NCBI RefSeq assembly: GCF_031846275.1 | Contig: NZ_JAVRIB010000006.1 | Coordinates: 62,001-126,000 of the forward strand | Length of the DNA: 64,000 nt | Direction of reading: 5' to 3' | From: Spectribacter hydrogenoxidans | Lineage (GTDB): Bacteria > Pseudomonadota > Gammaproteobacteria > Nevskiales > Salinisphaeraceae | Shown here: piece by piece, positions 8,681 to 16,841 of the stretch | Position numbering within the stretch: the stretch's first letter is position 1 | Layout of the letters: each line of letters starts with the position of its first letter | Translations under genes and position numbers: made by a program | Notes under the pieces: generated by a model | Database searches by the model: none | Told to the model about the DNA's origin: nothing | Seen by the model: the letters and a program-made list of their open reading frames with translations, nothing else

Positions 8681-10021
8681 TCATCCCGGCAGCCGCAGTC
8701 GCACGCGGCCGCCGCCCAGCGTCGGGGCACGGGTCAGATGGAGGTCGCCACCGTAGGCCTTCACGATTTCCGCTGCCACCGCCAGGCCGATGCCCTGGCC
8801 CTCACGGCGCGCGTCGGCGCGCACGCCACGCTGCAGCAGCGCATCCGGCTCTTCCTCGGGGAAGCCGTTGCCGTCATCGTCGATGAAGATCACCGTGGCA
8901 TCGCCCTCCCGTTTGCCGCTGACCTGAACCCGGTGCCGGCCGTACTTGGCGGCGTTATCCATGACGTTGCCGATCACCTCGGTGAGATCGCCCTCGTCGG
9001 CGGCGACGGTCAGCCGCGGATTCAGTTGTACCTCGAAGTGATTGCCGGATTCCGCATAGACCTTGCGCAGGGCCCCGGCCAGCCGCTCGACGATCGGTGC
9101 CAGCGATACCGGCGGTGCCAGCGTGCGGGTGCCCGCTGCCGCGGCTCGCTGCACCTGGTAGTCGACGATCTCGTTGATCCGTGCCAGCTGGCCCTGCAGG
9201 TGCCGACGCTGCTCGTCGGGCAGGGCGGGTTCGTTGGTCATGCCCCGCAGCACGGCGACCGGGGTCTTCAGGGCATGGGCCAGATCGGCCAAGGCGTTGC
9301 GGTAACGCTCCAGTCGCGCCTTCTCGCTGGCCAGCAGCGCGTTGAGGCTGCGCACCAGCGAGCGCAGTTCCTTGGGATGCTGACCCTCGATGCGCTCGCG
9401 CCGGCCGGCCTCGATGTCCCGCAGGCTGCGCGACAGCCGGCGGACCGGAGCCAGGCCCCAGCGCAGGATCGCCAGCTGCACCGCCAGCAACAGCCCCGCG
9501 GCGCCGCTCAGCCATAGCCACAGCACGCCGCGGAACCGCTCCAGCTGGGCCGTCAGCGGATCCGCGCTTTCGGCCACGATCAGCGTGAAGCGGTAGTCCT
9601 GGTCCTCGCCGGCCACCCAGCGGATGCCGAAAGCCAGCTTGATCCAGCGGTTGTCATCGTCCTGCGGCGGCACGAAGCGCCACTGGCCGACGCCCGGCGC
9701 GGGCGGCGGTGCGATGAAGTCGATGATGGAGGGTGATTGCCAGATTACCGCGCCGTCACCGTCGGTCACCAGGGCGTAGAGGCCGCCGCCGGGGCGGGCG
9801 AGGTCGGAGTCGGGCAGCGAGCGTTCCGGCAGGCGGAAGCTGCCGTCATCGCCGATTTCCGCGCTGCCCAGCAGCGCATAGGTCAGGCCCTGAAGCTTGT
9901 CCCGCTCGGCCTGCAGGGCCCGCTGGTAGACGGCGCGCTCCAGCGCCAGGCCGGTCAGGGCCACGAAGGCCAACAGCACCAGCCCGGCCGCCACCAGCAG
10001 GCGCGCGGCCAGGGAATTCAT
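8681..10021 (-). CDS. PhoQ-like sensor histidine kinase
   Basis: A 446-aa inner-membrane kinase. TM1 is at about 8-28, and a periplasmic sensor region of about 130 residues ends before TM2 (about 166-186). HAMP, a dimerisation domain with His249 in LAHALKTPVAVLRG, and an ATPase domain (NVMDNAAKYGRH, DDGNGFPEEE, GQGIGLAVA) follow. The HALKTP phospho-site is that of PhoQ-type kinases. The sensor contains an acidic DDDN patch. Its partner regulator starts just upstream in the same operon. The stimulus is not readable; divalent cations or cationic peptides would be the family expectation. Confidence 0.9.
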   Translation of the reverse strand: MNSLAARLLVAAGLVLLAFVALTGLALERAVYQRALQAERDKLQGLTYALLGSAEIGDDGSFRLPERSLPDSDLARPGGGLYALVTDGDGAVIWQSPSIIDFIAPPPAPGVGQWRFVPPQDDDNRWIKLAFGIRWVAGEDQDYRFTLIVAESADPLTAQLERFRGVLWLWLSGAAGLLLAVQLAILRWGLAPVRRLSRSLRDIEAGRRERIEGQHPKELRSLVRSLNALLASEKARLERYRNALADLAHALKTPVAVLRGMTNEPALPDEQRRHLQGQLARINEIVDYQVQRAAAAGTRTLAPPVSLAPIVERLAGALRKVYAESGNHFEVQLNPRLTVAADEGDLTEVIGNVMDNAAKYGRHRVQVSGKREGDATVIFIDDDGNGFPEEEPDALLQRGVRADARREGQGIGLAVAAEIVKAYGGDLHLTRAPTLGGGRVRLRLPG

Positions 10022-10043
10022 CGAGCAGGTCGCGCGGAATGAA

Positions 10044-10724
10044 TCAGGAGGTCTCCGGTCGCAGCAGACGGTATCCGCGGCCGCGCAGCGTCTCGATCGG
10101 CTGGCGGTCGCCGTTCGGGTCGAGCTTGGTGCGCAGCCGCCGGATGAACACCTCGATGACGTTGCTGTCGCGCTCGTCGTCTTCCTCGTAGATGTGTTCG
10201 TAGAGCTCGGTTTTCGACACCACGTCGCCGGCCCGCAGCATCAGCTGCTGCAGCACGCGGAATTCGTAGGCGGTAAGGCTGACCGGGGCGCCGGCCACGC
10301 GCACTTCCTGGCCGGCGGTGTCCAGCGAAATGTCGCCGACCTCCAGCACCGGCTTGGACCAGCCGCGCGAGCGCCGTACCAGCGCCTGCACGCGGGCCAT
10401 CAGTTCCTCCGGCTGGAACGGCTTGACCACGTAGTCGTCGGCGCCGGCCTCCAGGCCCTCCACCTTGTCCTGCCAGCGGGTGCGGGCGGTGAGGATGAGG
10501 ATGGGGAAATCCCGCCCCGCCGCGCGGGCCTCGCGGATGATCTCCATGCCGTTCTTGCCCGGCAGGCCGAGGTCGATGATGGCCACATCGATGCTGTATT
10601 CCTCGGCGAAGAACAGGCCCTCCTCGCCGTCGCCGGTGGCGTCGACGGCAAAGCCTTCGGCCCGCAGCTGGTCACGGATCTGGCCCTGCAGATCGACATC
10701 GTCCTCGATGACCAGCGCGCGCAT
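10044..10724 (-). CDS. PhoP-like OmpR-family response regulator
   Basis: A 226-aa regulator. The receiver has acidic residues at 8-9, the phospho-acceptor Asp51 in AIIDLGLPGKNGM, and Lys101 in VVKPF. A C-terminal winged helix (TAYEFRVLQQLM, DSNVIEVFIRRLRTKL, ETLRGRGYRL) is typical of OmpR/PhoP proteins, which bind direct repeats. It sits between the PepSY gene (one-base overlap) and the kinase gene. It is the best candidate to bind the TTCAG-N6-TTCAG repeats upstream of its own operon, at 11618-11633 and at 53291-53306. Confidence 0.92.
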   Translation of the reverse strand: MRALVIEDDVDLQGQIRDQLRAEGFAVDATGDGEEGLFFAEEYSIDVAIIDLGLPGKNGMEIIREARAAGRDFPILILTARTRWQDKVEGLEAGADDYVVKPFQPEELMARVQALVRRSRGWSKPVLEVGDISLDTAGQEVRVAGAPVSLTAYEFRVLQQLMLRAGDVVSKTELYEHIYEEDDERDSNVIEVFIRRLRTKLDPNGDRQPIETLRGRGYRLLRPETS

Positions 10725-11074
10725 CAGTCGATGCGGACAACGCGGACGTTGCCCTGCTTGATCAGTTTCACCCGGTAGCCGTTGCCATCGCGGCTGACTG
10801 CCAGCACCTTGCCGCCATAGCGCTCGCGCGCCTCGCGGGCGGCCTCGGCCGGGGTCTTGTCGGGTCGGTCGCGGTTGCGATCATTGCCCAGGCGGGGAAT
10901 CAGGTTGGACTGTGCCAGCTGTTCGCTGGCCACACCCGGCAGCACCGCGTCGAGCGCAGCGGACGGGGACAGACCCGCGGGCCCGGCCGAAACGGTGGCG
11001 GCAGCCGTCATCAGGACGGCCGCCGCCAGCCATCGGGGCCCGTTGAGGGCGGATTTGTGGGGAAATCGCTGCAT
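10724..11074 (-). CDS. Exported PepSY-like protein
   Basis: A 116-aa secreted or periplasmic protein. The N-terminal hydrophobic stretch ending ATVSAGPAG looks like a signal peptide. The C-terminal part (AAREARERYGGKVLAVSRD then YRVKLIKQGNVRVVRID) has the PepSY alpha-beta pattern. Such proteins often accompany two-component systems and may inhibit or sense at the periplasmic face. It follows the glycine-zipper gene by 10 bases and overlaps the regulator start by one base, so all four genes form one operon. Confidence 0.82.
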   Translation of the reverse strand: MQRFPHKSALNGPRWLAAAVLMTAAATVSAGPAGLSPSAALDAVLPGVASEQLAQSNLIPRLGNDRNRDRPDKTPAEAAREARERYGGKVLAVSRDGNGYRVKLIKQGNVRVVRID

Positions 11075-11084
11075 GGTGACGGGA

Positions 11085-11507
11085 TCAGTAGCCCACCCGA
11101 CGGGTGTCGTAGCGGCTGCCCTGGTTCACGCCCTGCTGGCCGTTGGCGTAACCCTGGTACTGCTGGCACTCACGAACGCGCTGCTCCCGCATGCGCTGGG
11201 CATTCCAGGCACCGCTGGCGGCACCCAGGGCGGCACCCACGCCGGTGGCCAGATCGTTGCCGCCGCCGCTGCCGAACTGGTCGCCCAGGGCCGCACCCAG
11301 CAGGCCGCCGATGATGGTCTGGCCGGTGGTGCTGGTGGCACCGCGGACCACGGCATTGCGGTTGTCGGCGCCGTTGAAGCAGCTCTGCGCCGGCTGGCCG
11401 TCAACCGGGGTTGCGGCGAAAATCGGGTCGAGCTGGCGCTCCCCGGCAAAGGCGGTGCCGGTGGCGAGGATGGCGCCGGTCATCAGGCTGGAAATCAGTA
11501 CTCGCAT
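11085..11507 (-). CDS. Exported glycine-zipper protein
   Basis: A 140-aa protein with a signal peptide (cleavage near TAFAGERQ). It has a glycine-zipper stretch, TIIGGLLGAALGDQFG followed by LATGVGAALGAASGAW, and a Gln/Arg-rich tail. Glycine-zipper proteins of this size are usually outer-membrane or periplasmic and linked to envelope stress, but no exact function can be assigned. It is the first gene of the two-component operon and has a TTCAG direct repeat 78 bases upstream of its start codon. Confidence 0.85.
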   Translation of the reverse strand: MRVLISSLMTGAILATGTAFAGERQLDPIFAATPVDGQPAQSCFNGADNRNAVVRGATSTTGQTIIGGLLGAALGDQFGSGGGNDLATGVGAALGAASGAWNAQRMREQRVRECQQYQGYANGQQGVNQGSRYDTRRVGY

Positions 11508-11567
11508 GACGGTCTCCTTGGCTTTTGGACTGTAGCGGATCCACGGTTGTCCGCGAATCGTGGCTGC

Positions 11568-11600
11568 AGCCTAGCCCGTCCCCCCTGAACCGAGTCTGAA
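11568..11600 (-). promoter_or_regulatory. Direct-repeat promoter of the two-component operon
   Basis: On the minus strand TTCAG (11596-11600), six bases, then TTCAG (11585-11589) form an 11-bp-period direct repeat. After 11 more bases comes the -10-like TAGGCT (11568-11573). This geometry is that of PhoP/OmpR-type activated promoters. Transcription would start about 54 bases before the glycine-zipper ATG and run through the regulator and kinase genes, which suggests autoregulation. Confidence 0.6.
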
Positions 11601-11617
11601 TGCCGAAGCGGCGGGTG

Positions 11618-11650
11618 TTCAGCGCCGGTTCATGACCATCTCGCTATACG
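11618..11650 (+). promoter_or_regulatory. Direct-repeat promoter of the 122-aa exported protein
   Basis: TTCAG (11618-11622), six bases, TTCAT (11629-11633), then exactly 11 bases to TATACG (11645-11650). This is the same arrangement as the divergent operon promoter, 18 bases away in opposite orientation. The start point would lie about 24 bases before the ATG at 11681. Confidence 0.6.
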
Positions 11651-11680
11651 CGAGGTTCGAATCCTTCACCGGAGTTTGCC

Positions 11681-12049
11681 ATGTCCCGATCCCTTGCCGC
11701 AGCCATCGTCGGTGGTTTGCTGGTATTCGCCGCGATGCCGCCGGCCCTGGCGGGTGGTGCCGGCTGGCACGGCCACCGGCTGGCGCCGCAGGCACCGTCG
11801 TTCCAATACCGCGGCAAGCACGGCAGTCTGGGGCTGGTGCTGCCGCGCCATTACGAGTCGCGCAGCCGTCACCGGTCGGTGATCATTCTGGGGCCCAATA
11901 CCGTCTATCAGCAGCGCCACTGGCAGGCCCCGGGCTTCCGCGGCGACCGGTACGACCGGCATCACTGGTACGGGCGCGACCATCGGTTGTGCAAGCGGGG
12001 TGACTGCCGGTTCGCGCCGGGCACCCGGGTCTATCGTTTCCAGAGGTGA
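11681..12049 (+). CDS. Exported basic protein of unknown function (122 aa)
   Basis: Not recognised as a known family. A clear signal peptide ends at PPALAGG, leaving a mature protein rich in Arg, His, Tyr and Trp with one Cys pair in LCKRGDC. The high positive charge suggests binding to anionic envelope components, but that is inference. ATG at 11681 follows CGGAG. It is divergent from the two-component operon with a matching direct-repeat promoter, so it is probably a target of that regulator. Its last 19 bases overlap the convergent actin-like gene. Confidence 0.72.
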   Translation: MSRSLAAAIVGGLLVFAAMPPALAGGAGWHGHRLAPQAPSFQYRGKHGSLGLVLPRHYESRSRHRSVIILGPNTVYQQRHWQAPGFRGDRYDRHHWYGRDHRLCKRGDCRFAPGTRVYRFQR

Positions 12050-13041
12050 ACGCCGTACTTCCAGTAACCGTTGACGTTGGCGAAGCGGGGGTCCTGCTCG
12101 GGTAGTGGCAGGACCTCGTGCTCCAGCAGCGGCTGCAGATAGGGAGCCAGCACCGATCCGCCACCACCAGCCAGGAGTACGGCGTCGACGTCCCAATCGT
12201 CCGCCCACAGGCGATTGACTTCCCCGGCGATTGCCGCGGCCAGCTGGCCGAAGGCGCGCTCGGTGATGCGCGCCAGGTCGTAGCTGTTGCCTCGTATCTT
12301 GATGCTGCCCGACTGCACCGCCTCGTAGAGCCGGTAAAGCTCCACCGACACTCCGCTGCGCTCCTGCAGGGCGGCGGCGATGGGCTCGAAGGCGCGGGCG
12401 ATGCCGGCATCCGAGGTGCCGCTGCCGCGTTCCGAATAACGGGTGTGGTCGGCGATGCTGTAATCGGCGGTGCGGAAGCCGATGTCGATGATACCGATCT
12501 TGTCCCGGGCGAAACGGGGCTCGGCCACCCGCCCGATGTCGTTGAGCATGGCGCCGAAGAAGGCCCCGAATGGCTGCGGCACCACGCGCACCTTGTCCAC
12601 CCGTAGCGTGATCTCCTGTGCCTTGCCGGCGACGTCGTGAAGGGTCAGCTTGTGCGCACCGGTCAGCAGGTTGCTGATGGCCTCGCGATGGCGCCGGAAG
12701 TAGCGCACCGGCAGGCCTGTGACCACGTGCACCGGGTCGTTGTCGCCGACCATCCGGCTCAGCCCCGCCAATGCCAGCCGTTTGGCATAGCCGGCAATCA
12801 GCTGGTCCTGATCCAGGGTGAAGCTGCGCACGCTCGACTGGCGCTCGGCCAGGTCGCCGGCGAAGAAGGCTTCGTCGTCCACGGTCAGGTGCAGATGCTC
12901 CTCGTCCCGGCCGCTGTTGCCGATCGGGGCCCGGAATTGGATGTCCGTGGCCTCGCCGATCACCGACTTGAACAGTTCACGCCGGTGGCCGTCGGTCACT
13001 TTGGTGAAGCCGAAACCGATGTCCAGGCCGATGATTTTCAC
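12031..13041 (-). CDS. ParM/StbA-family actin-like ATPase
   Basis: A 336-aa protein of the actin/Hsp70 ATPase fold, close to plasmid-segregation actins. Visible motifs are phosphate-1 LDIGFGFTKV (6-15), VVTGLPVRYF (106-115), phosphate-2 DIGFRTADYS (186-195), the adenosine loop LLAGGGGSVL (289-298) and the tail ANVNGYWKYG (321-330) typical of ParM relatives. The start is GTG at 13041. No ParR-like DNA-binding protein and no iteron-like repeats are seen beside it, and the surrounding genes are chromosomal housekeeping. Polymerisation and cargo are unknown. Confidence 0.87.
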   Translation of the reverse strand: MKIIGLDIGFGFTKVTDGHRRELFKSVIGEATDIQFRAPIGNSGRDEEHLHLTVDDEAFFAGDLAERQSSVRSFTLDQDQLIAGYAKRLALAGLSRMVGDNDPVHVVTGLPVRYFRRHREAISNLLTGAHKLTLHDVAGKAQEITLRVDKVRVVPQPFGAFFGAMLNDIGRVAEPRFARDKIGIIDIGFRTADYSIADHTRYSERGSGTSDAGIARAFEPIAAALQERSGVSVELYRLYEAVQSGSIKIRGNSYDLARITERAFGQLAAAIAGEVNRLWADDWDVDAVLLAGGGGSVLAPYLQPLLEHEVLPLPEQDPRFANVNGYWKYGVHLWKR

Positions 13042-13099
13042 GCGTCACGAGCTGCGGGTTGAGTGCGGAAACACCTTTTAGCACGGGGGTTTGCGGCGG

Positions 13100-14167
13100 T
13101 CAAAAGCCGCGCGCCGGCGCCAGGCCGCAGCTGTCGAGCAGTTCCGTCCAGGCTTCGCCGTGTTCCCGCGAGGCGCGCCGGTAGTCCCGCCACACGCGGC
13201 TGGACTCGCCCAGGGCCTGATTGCGGTAGCGGGTGATTGCCGCCGGCATGGTCACGGATTGGGCGTCGAACAGCTCGGCCAGGGCCTCGTGCCATAACCG
13301 GCCGGCGTCGGACAGCGCGGCCATGTGGGGTTGCAGGGCGGCAATGTAGAACTCGCGCAGCACCGTCTCGGCGATGCGGGCCTGGCGATTGGCACGGCCC
13401 CGGAAACAGAGTGGTCGCCGGGCCAGCCGCTGTTCGATCGCCCCGGTCACGGCGTCCAGCGTGGCGGTGACTGCCGTCACCGACTGCAGCAGGCGCCCGC
13501 CGTAGTGGCGGGTTTCCAGCACCCGGTAGGCCGGTTCCGTCACCGTCGGCGGCTGTGGCCCGCGCGCGGCCCGGGTCAGTGTTGCCAAGGCGCCCAGCGA
13601 TTCGCCCGGCATCACGTCGGTATCCATCGGTAGCCGGCCGGCCGCCAGGCTGAAGGCATCAGCCATCGCGTCCGAGCCCAGGGTGGCGTTCCAGATCACC
13701 TTCGGCAGCTGCGCCTGTTTGCTGGCGACGAGTTCCGCCAGCCGCGCGGCGAATGCCGGGTCGTCGTCCTGCGCGCCTGCGGGCGTCGACGGCCGGCAGG
13801 CGCGCAGGCCGGCGAGCAGCTTTCGTTCGTAGTCGAGGCGCCGGGCCGGTGGTGCCACCCGCCCGAGGATGCTGTTGCGCTGGCCGATAAGGTGCAACAG
13901 CCCGCAGCGCTTGAGCTGGAAATAGCCGATCCAGCCGGTGCGCTCCGGGGGCACCGGCAGCTGGCGGTCGCGTGCCCGGGGATAGCGGGGTGGCGCGGGC
14001 GTGGCGGGTTCCACCGGCTGGTCGAGAACCCGGGCCACCCGGCTGGCGTAGTCTTCCAGGGGATCGGCCGGCCCGCAGGCGGCCATCAGCAGGGCGACCG
14101 GGATCAGCGCGGGCCACCGGTACAATCGGGCTCCGAGGGCTGTCGGCAGGGCGGATGCGATCAGCAT
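13100..14167 (-). CDS. DUF3080-family lipoprotein
   Basis: A 355-aa predicted lipoprotein. The signal sequence ends in a lipobox, LLMAACGPADPLEDY, and then the conserved DUF3080 start YASRVARVLDQP follows. Further family-like segments are LKRCGLLHLIGQRNSILGRV and ETRHYGGRLLQSV. Function is unknown. ATG at 14167 gives the signal peptide directly; the frame extends upstream over dinB without any similarity. It is divergent from dinB. Confidence 0.85.
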   Translation of the reverse strand: MLIASALPTALGARLYRWPALIPVALLMAACGPADPLEDYASRVARVLDQPVEPATPAPPRYPRARDRQLPVPPERTGWIGYFQLKRCGLLHLIGQRNSILGRVAPPARRLDYERKLLAGLRACRPSTPAGAQDDDPAFAARLAELVASKQAQLPKVIWNATLGSDAMADAFSLAAGRLPMDTDVMPGESLGALATLTRAARGPQPPTVTEPAYRVLETRHYGGRLLQSVTAVTATLDAVTGAIEQRLARRPLCFRGRANRQARIAETVLREFYIAALQPHMAALSDAGRLWHEALAELFDAQSVTMPAAITRYRNQALGESSRVWRDYRRASREHGEAWTELLDSCGLAPARGF

Positions 14168-14252
14168 GAATACACGAAACGGCGTCGAGCCGGCCCCGGC
14201 CCCGGGCGCCGGCGGGTCTGCCAGTGTACGCCCGCCGGCCGGGGCCGAGCCG

Positions 14253-15320
14253 GTGCGCAAGATCCTGCATGTAGACATGGATGCCTTCTACGCCTCGGTG
14301 GAACAGCGGGATGATCCGCGTCTGGCCGGTCGACCGGTAATCGTGGGCGGGCGGCCCGAAGGGCGCGGTGTGGTGGCCGCGGCCAGTTACGAGGCGCGCG
14401 CCTTCGGCATTCATTCGGCCATGCCCTGCGCCCGCGCGCTGCGGCTCTGTCCCGAAGCGGTGGTGGTGCGGCCCCGGTTCGATGTCTATCGCGCGGTATC
14501 GCGCCAGATCCAGGCCCTATTCCGGGACATCACCCCGCTGGTGGAGCCGCTGTCGCTGGATGAGGCCTATCTGGACGTGACCGGGTCGGACGTCTGCGCG
14601 GGCTCCGCCACCCGCATCGCGCGGCTGCTCAAGCAGCGCATTCGCGACACCACCGGCCTGACCGCCAGCGCCGGGGTTTCCACCAACAAGATGCTGGCCA
14701 AGCTGGCCAGCGCGATGGAAAAGCCGGATGGGCTGACCGTCATCGCGCCGGGCCAGGCGGCCGCGCTGCTCACTGATCTGCCGGTCGCACGCCTGCCGGG
14801 GGTGGGGCCCGCCACTGCACGGCGGCTGGCGGATCTGGGACTGACCACCTGCCGTGACCTGGCCTCATATCCCGCCGCCGGCCTGGCAGCGGCACTGGGT
14901 CGTGCCGGCACCCGGCTGGGCGAACTGGCCCGGGGCGAGGACACCCGGCCCGTGCGGCCCGACCGGCCGCGCAAGTCGGTGGGGGCGGAAACCACGTTTG
15001 ATCGGGACCTGCGCGATCCGGAGGCACTCGACGCGGTACTGGACGAACTGGCCGCCAAGGTGGCCCGGCGTCTGGCGGACGGCCGTGTCGGCGGTCGGCG
15101 AGTGACCCTGAAGCTGCGCTACGCCAATTTCGATACCGTGACCCGCAGCACCACGCTGCCGGTGCCGGATCACCGGGCCGAGTGGCTGCGTTCGGTGGCC
15201 GCCTCGCTGCTGCAGCGTACCGAGGCCGGCACCCGACCGGCCCGGCTGTTGGGCATTACCGTGGGCGATCTGGTGGCGCTGGCGCCCACCGGCGGACAGG
15301 CGGGGCTGTTCGACGACTGA
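14253..15320 (+). CDS. dinB: DNA polymerase IV (Y-family translesion polymerase)
   Basis: Error-prone polymerase that extends past lesions and misaligned ends. The N-terminus RKILHVDMDAFYASVEQRDD, the active-site SLDEAYLDVT, the helix-hairpin-helix region LPGVGPATARRLADLG and the little finger RKSVGAETTF are intact. GTG at 14253 gives a 355-aa protein aligning with the E. coli start. An ATG at 14166 would add 29 Pro/Ala/Gly-rich residues and overlap the divergent gene's start in CATG. No LexA-like box was recognised upstream. Confidence 0.94.
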   Translation: MRKILHVDMDAFYASVEQRDDPRLAGRPVIVGGRPEGRGVVAAASYEARAFGIHSAMPCARALRLCPEAVVVRPRFDVYRAVSRQIQALFRDITPLVEPLSLDEAYLDVTGSDVCAGSATRIARLLKQRIRDTTGLTASAGVSTNKMLAKLASAMEKPDGLTVIAPGQAAALLTDLPVARLPGVGPATARRLADLGLTTCRDLASYPAAGLAAALGRAGTRLGELARGEDTRPVRPDRPRKSVGAETTFDRDLRDPEALDAVLDELAAKVARRLADGRVGGRRVTLKLRYANFDTVTRSTTLPVPDHRAEWLRSVAASLLQRTEAGTRPARLLGITVGDLVALAPTGGQAGLFDD

Positions 15321-15446
15321 GGCCTGCCGATGACTTGACTGGGTGATCCGGCTGGCTGCGGGCTGCGCGCGGGCGCGCGGTTGCGTAGATTGCTCGATAC
15401 CGGAATGGTCGACTGTTTCGACCATCAAACCGTCAGGGGAGTGGTC

Positions 15447-16778
15447 ATGTTTGGCAATCGCAGGAAAAGCGCCGGCCCCGCCGGTTCCGAAAACGCGGTG
15501 CTGCTGGTGGCGCCGCCGGCCCAGACCGGCGACGAGACTCTCACCCGGGCGCTGGCCGATGCCGCCGGCGGCGAGGTCGTGCCGCTGAGCGTGGGCCAGG
15601 TCACCGACAAGGCGCTGCGCGGCGTTCGGGCGGTGGTGGCGCTGTTCCCCGATCCCGATGAATTGGATCAACTGGCGCTGCGTGTCAAGGCCGCCCGCGC
15701 CGGCCGGAACGACGGCTGGCCGGTGCTGGTCGTCGGCCTGGCACCGGGGCAGCTCACGGCCTTCGGTGCCTGGTTGACGCGCAACGCCCCGACGGACGGC
15801 GTCGACGGTCTGCGCCTGGTGGTTGATGCCGATCCGCTGGCGATTGCCGCGGCGCTGGGCGATCGGCTGGCCCCCGTTATTGGCCCCAACGTGGTGGCGA
15901 TGCCCGTATCCACCGAGGTTGAAACCGCCGACTACAAGTATTTCTACTGCCTGAGTCCGCAGCTGCGCGGCCTGCTGGCCCAGCTGGCGGAACTGGCGGC
16001 CAACGGCATCGAGCGGGTTTACCTGCTGGGTGGTCCGGGGTCGGGCAAGACCTCGCTGGCCTACTACTTCTATCTGGCCCGGGCGCAGGGCAACTTCGTT
16101 ACTGTCAATCTCACCTCGGAATCCACCGACGACAAGGCGGCGATGAAATCCCTGCTATGCGGCCACGTCGCCGGGGCGTTCCCCGGCGCGGGATCGCGCA
16201 CCGGGGCATTCGCCCACTCGCGCGAGGGCGTGTGCTTCCTGGATGAATCGCACGGGGTGTCCGGCAGCGTCATGGAAGTGCTGATGGAAGCGCTGGATTC
16301 CGGTCAGTACCTGCCCTACGGGGCATCGGCCAAGCAGCCGCTGCGCTGTGCGGTGGTGTTTGCCTCCAACCGGACGTGGGAGACGCTGATCAGCCAGGTC
16401 AACCTGGACGAGCACGCGCGGCTGGGGGCGGTGATCCTGCATCTGGCCGACCTGTCGGTGCGCCAGGAGGACCTGATCGCGGTGCTGGCCGCCACCCTGG
16501 CCGGAATGGCGTCGAAGGCCACCAGCTGGCAGCCGCCGGCCGGCCTGAGCGACGATGCCTGGGCCCTGATCCGCGACTGTCCCTGGCGCGGCAACACCCG
16601 CGCCCTGATGCGCGTGGCCGAAACCGCGTTCGTATCCGCCGCCAGCCTGCGCATGCCCCTGATCGAACGTGAGCAGGTATCCCGGGCCATGGACCTCTGG
16701 GAGCCGGCCGAGCACGCCAGCCATGCAATCTACACCCGGGCCGGTGACAGCGGATTGGGGGACGCCGCACCGGGTTGA
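15447..16778 (+). CDS. AAA+ ATPase resembling sigma54 activators, without HTH and with altered GAFTGA loop
   Basis: A 443-aa protein. Residues 1 to about 160 alternate strands and helices but have no recognised motif. The AAA+ core follows: Walker A GGPGSGKT (195-202), GAFPGA (243-248) at the place of the sigma54-contacting GAFTGA loop, Walker B VCFLDE (262-267), sensor-I FASNR (305-309) and PWRGNTRAL (379-387) at the place of WPGNVREL. Only about 55 residues follow, with no Fis-type HTH. ATG at 15447 has GGGGAG upstream. The loop Thr-to-Pro change argues against sigma54 activation. The true client is unknown, and neighbours give no clue. Confidence 0.78.
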   Translation: MFGNRRKSAGPAGSENAVLLVAPPAQTGDETLTRALADAAGGEVVPLSVGQVTDKALRGVRAVVALFPDPDELDQLALRVKAARAGRNDGWPVLVVGLAPGQLTAFGAWLTRNAPTDGVDGLRLVVDADPLAIAAALGDRLAPVIGPNVVAMPVSTEVETADYKYFYCLSPQLRGLLAQLAELAANGIERVYLLGGPGSGKTSLAYYFYLARAQGNFVTVNLTSESTDDKAAMKSLLCGHVAGAFPGAGSRTGAFAHSREGVCFLDESHGVSGSVMEVLMEALDSGQYLPYGASAKQPLRCAVVFASNRTWETLISQVNLDEHARLGAVILHLADLSVRQEDLIAVLAATLAGMASKATSWQPPAGLSDDAWALIRDCPWRGNTRALMRVAETAFVSAASLRMPLIEREQVSRAMDLWEPAEHASHAIYTRAGDSGLGDAAPG

Positions 16779-16841
16779 TCGTCCGATCGGCAGCGCGGTG
16801 CGCTAACATGTCCGCTTGTTTTGCCGAGGACCAACACCATC

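Noticed and set aside
11652..11664. GAGGTTCGAATCC, resembling a tRNA T-arm
   Set aside because: No acceptor, D or anticodon stem can be drawn around it, and the opposite side of the stem breaks after four pairs. It lies in the leader of the 122-aa protein gene.
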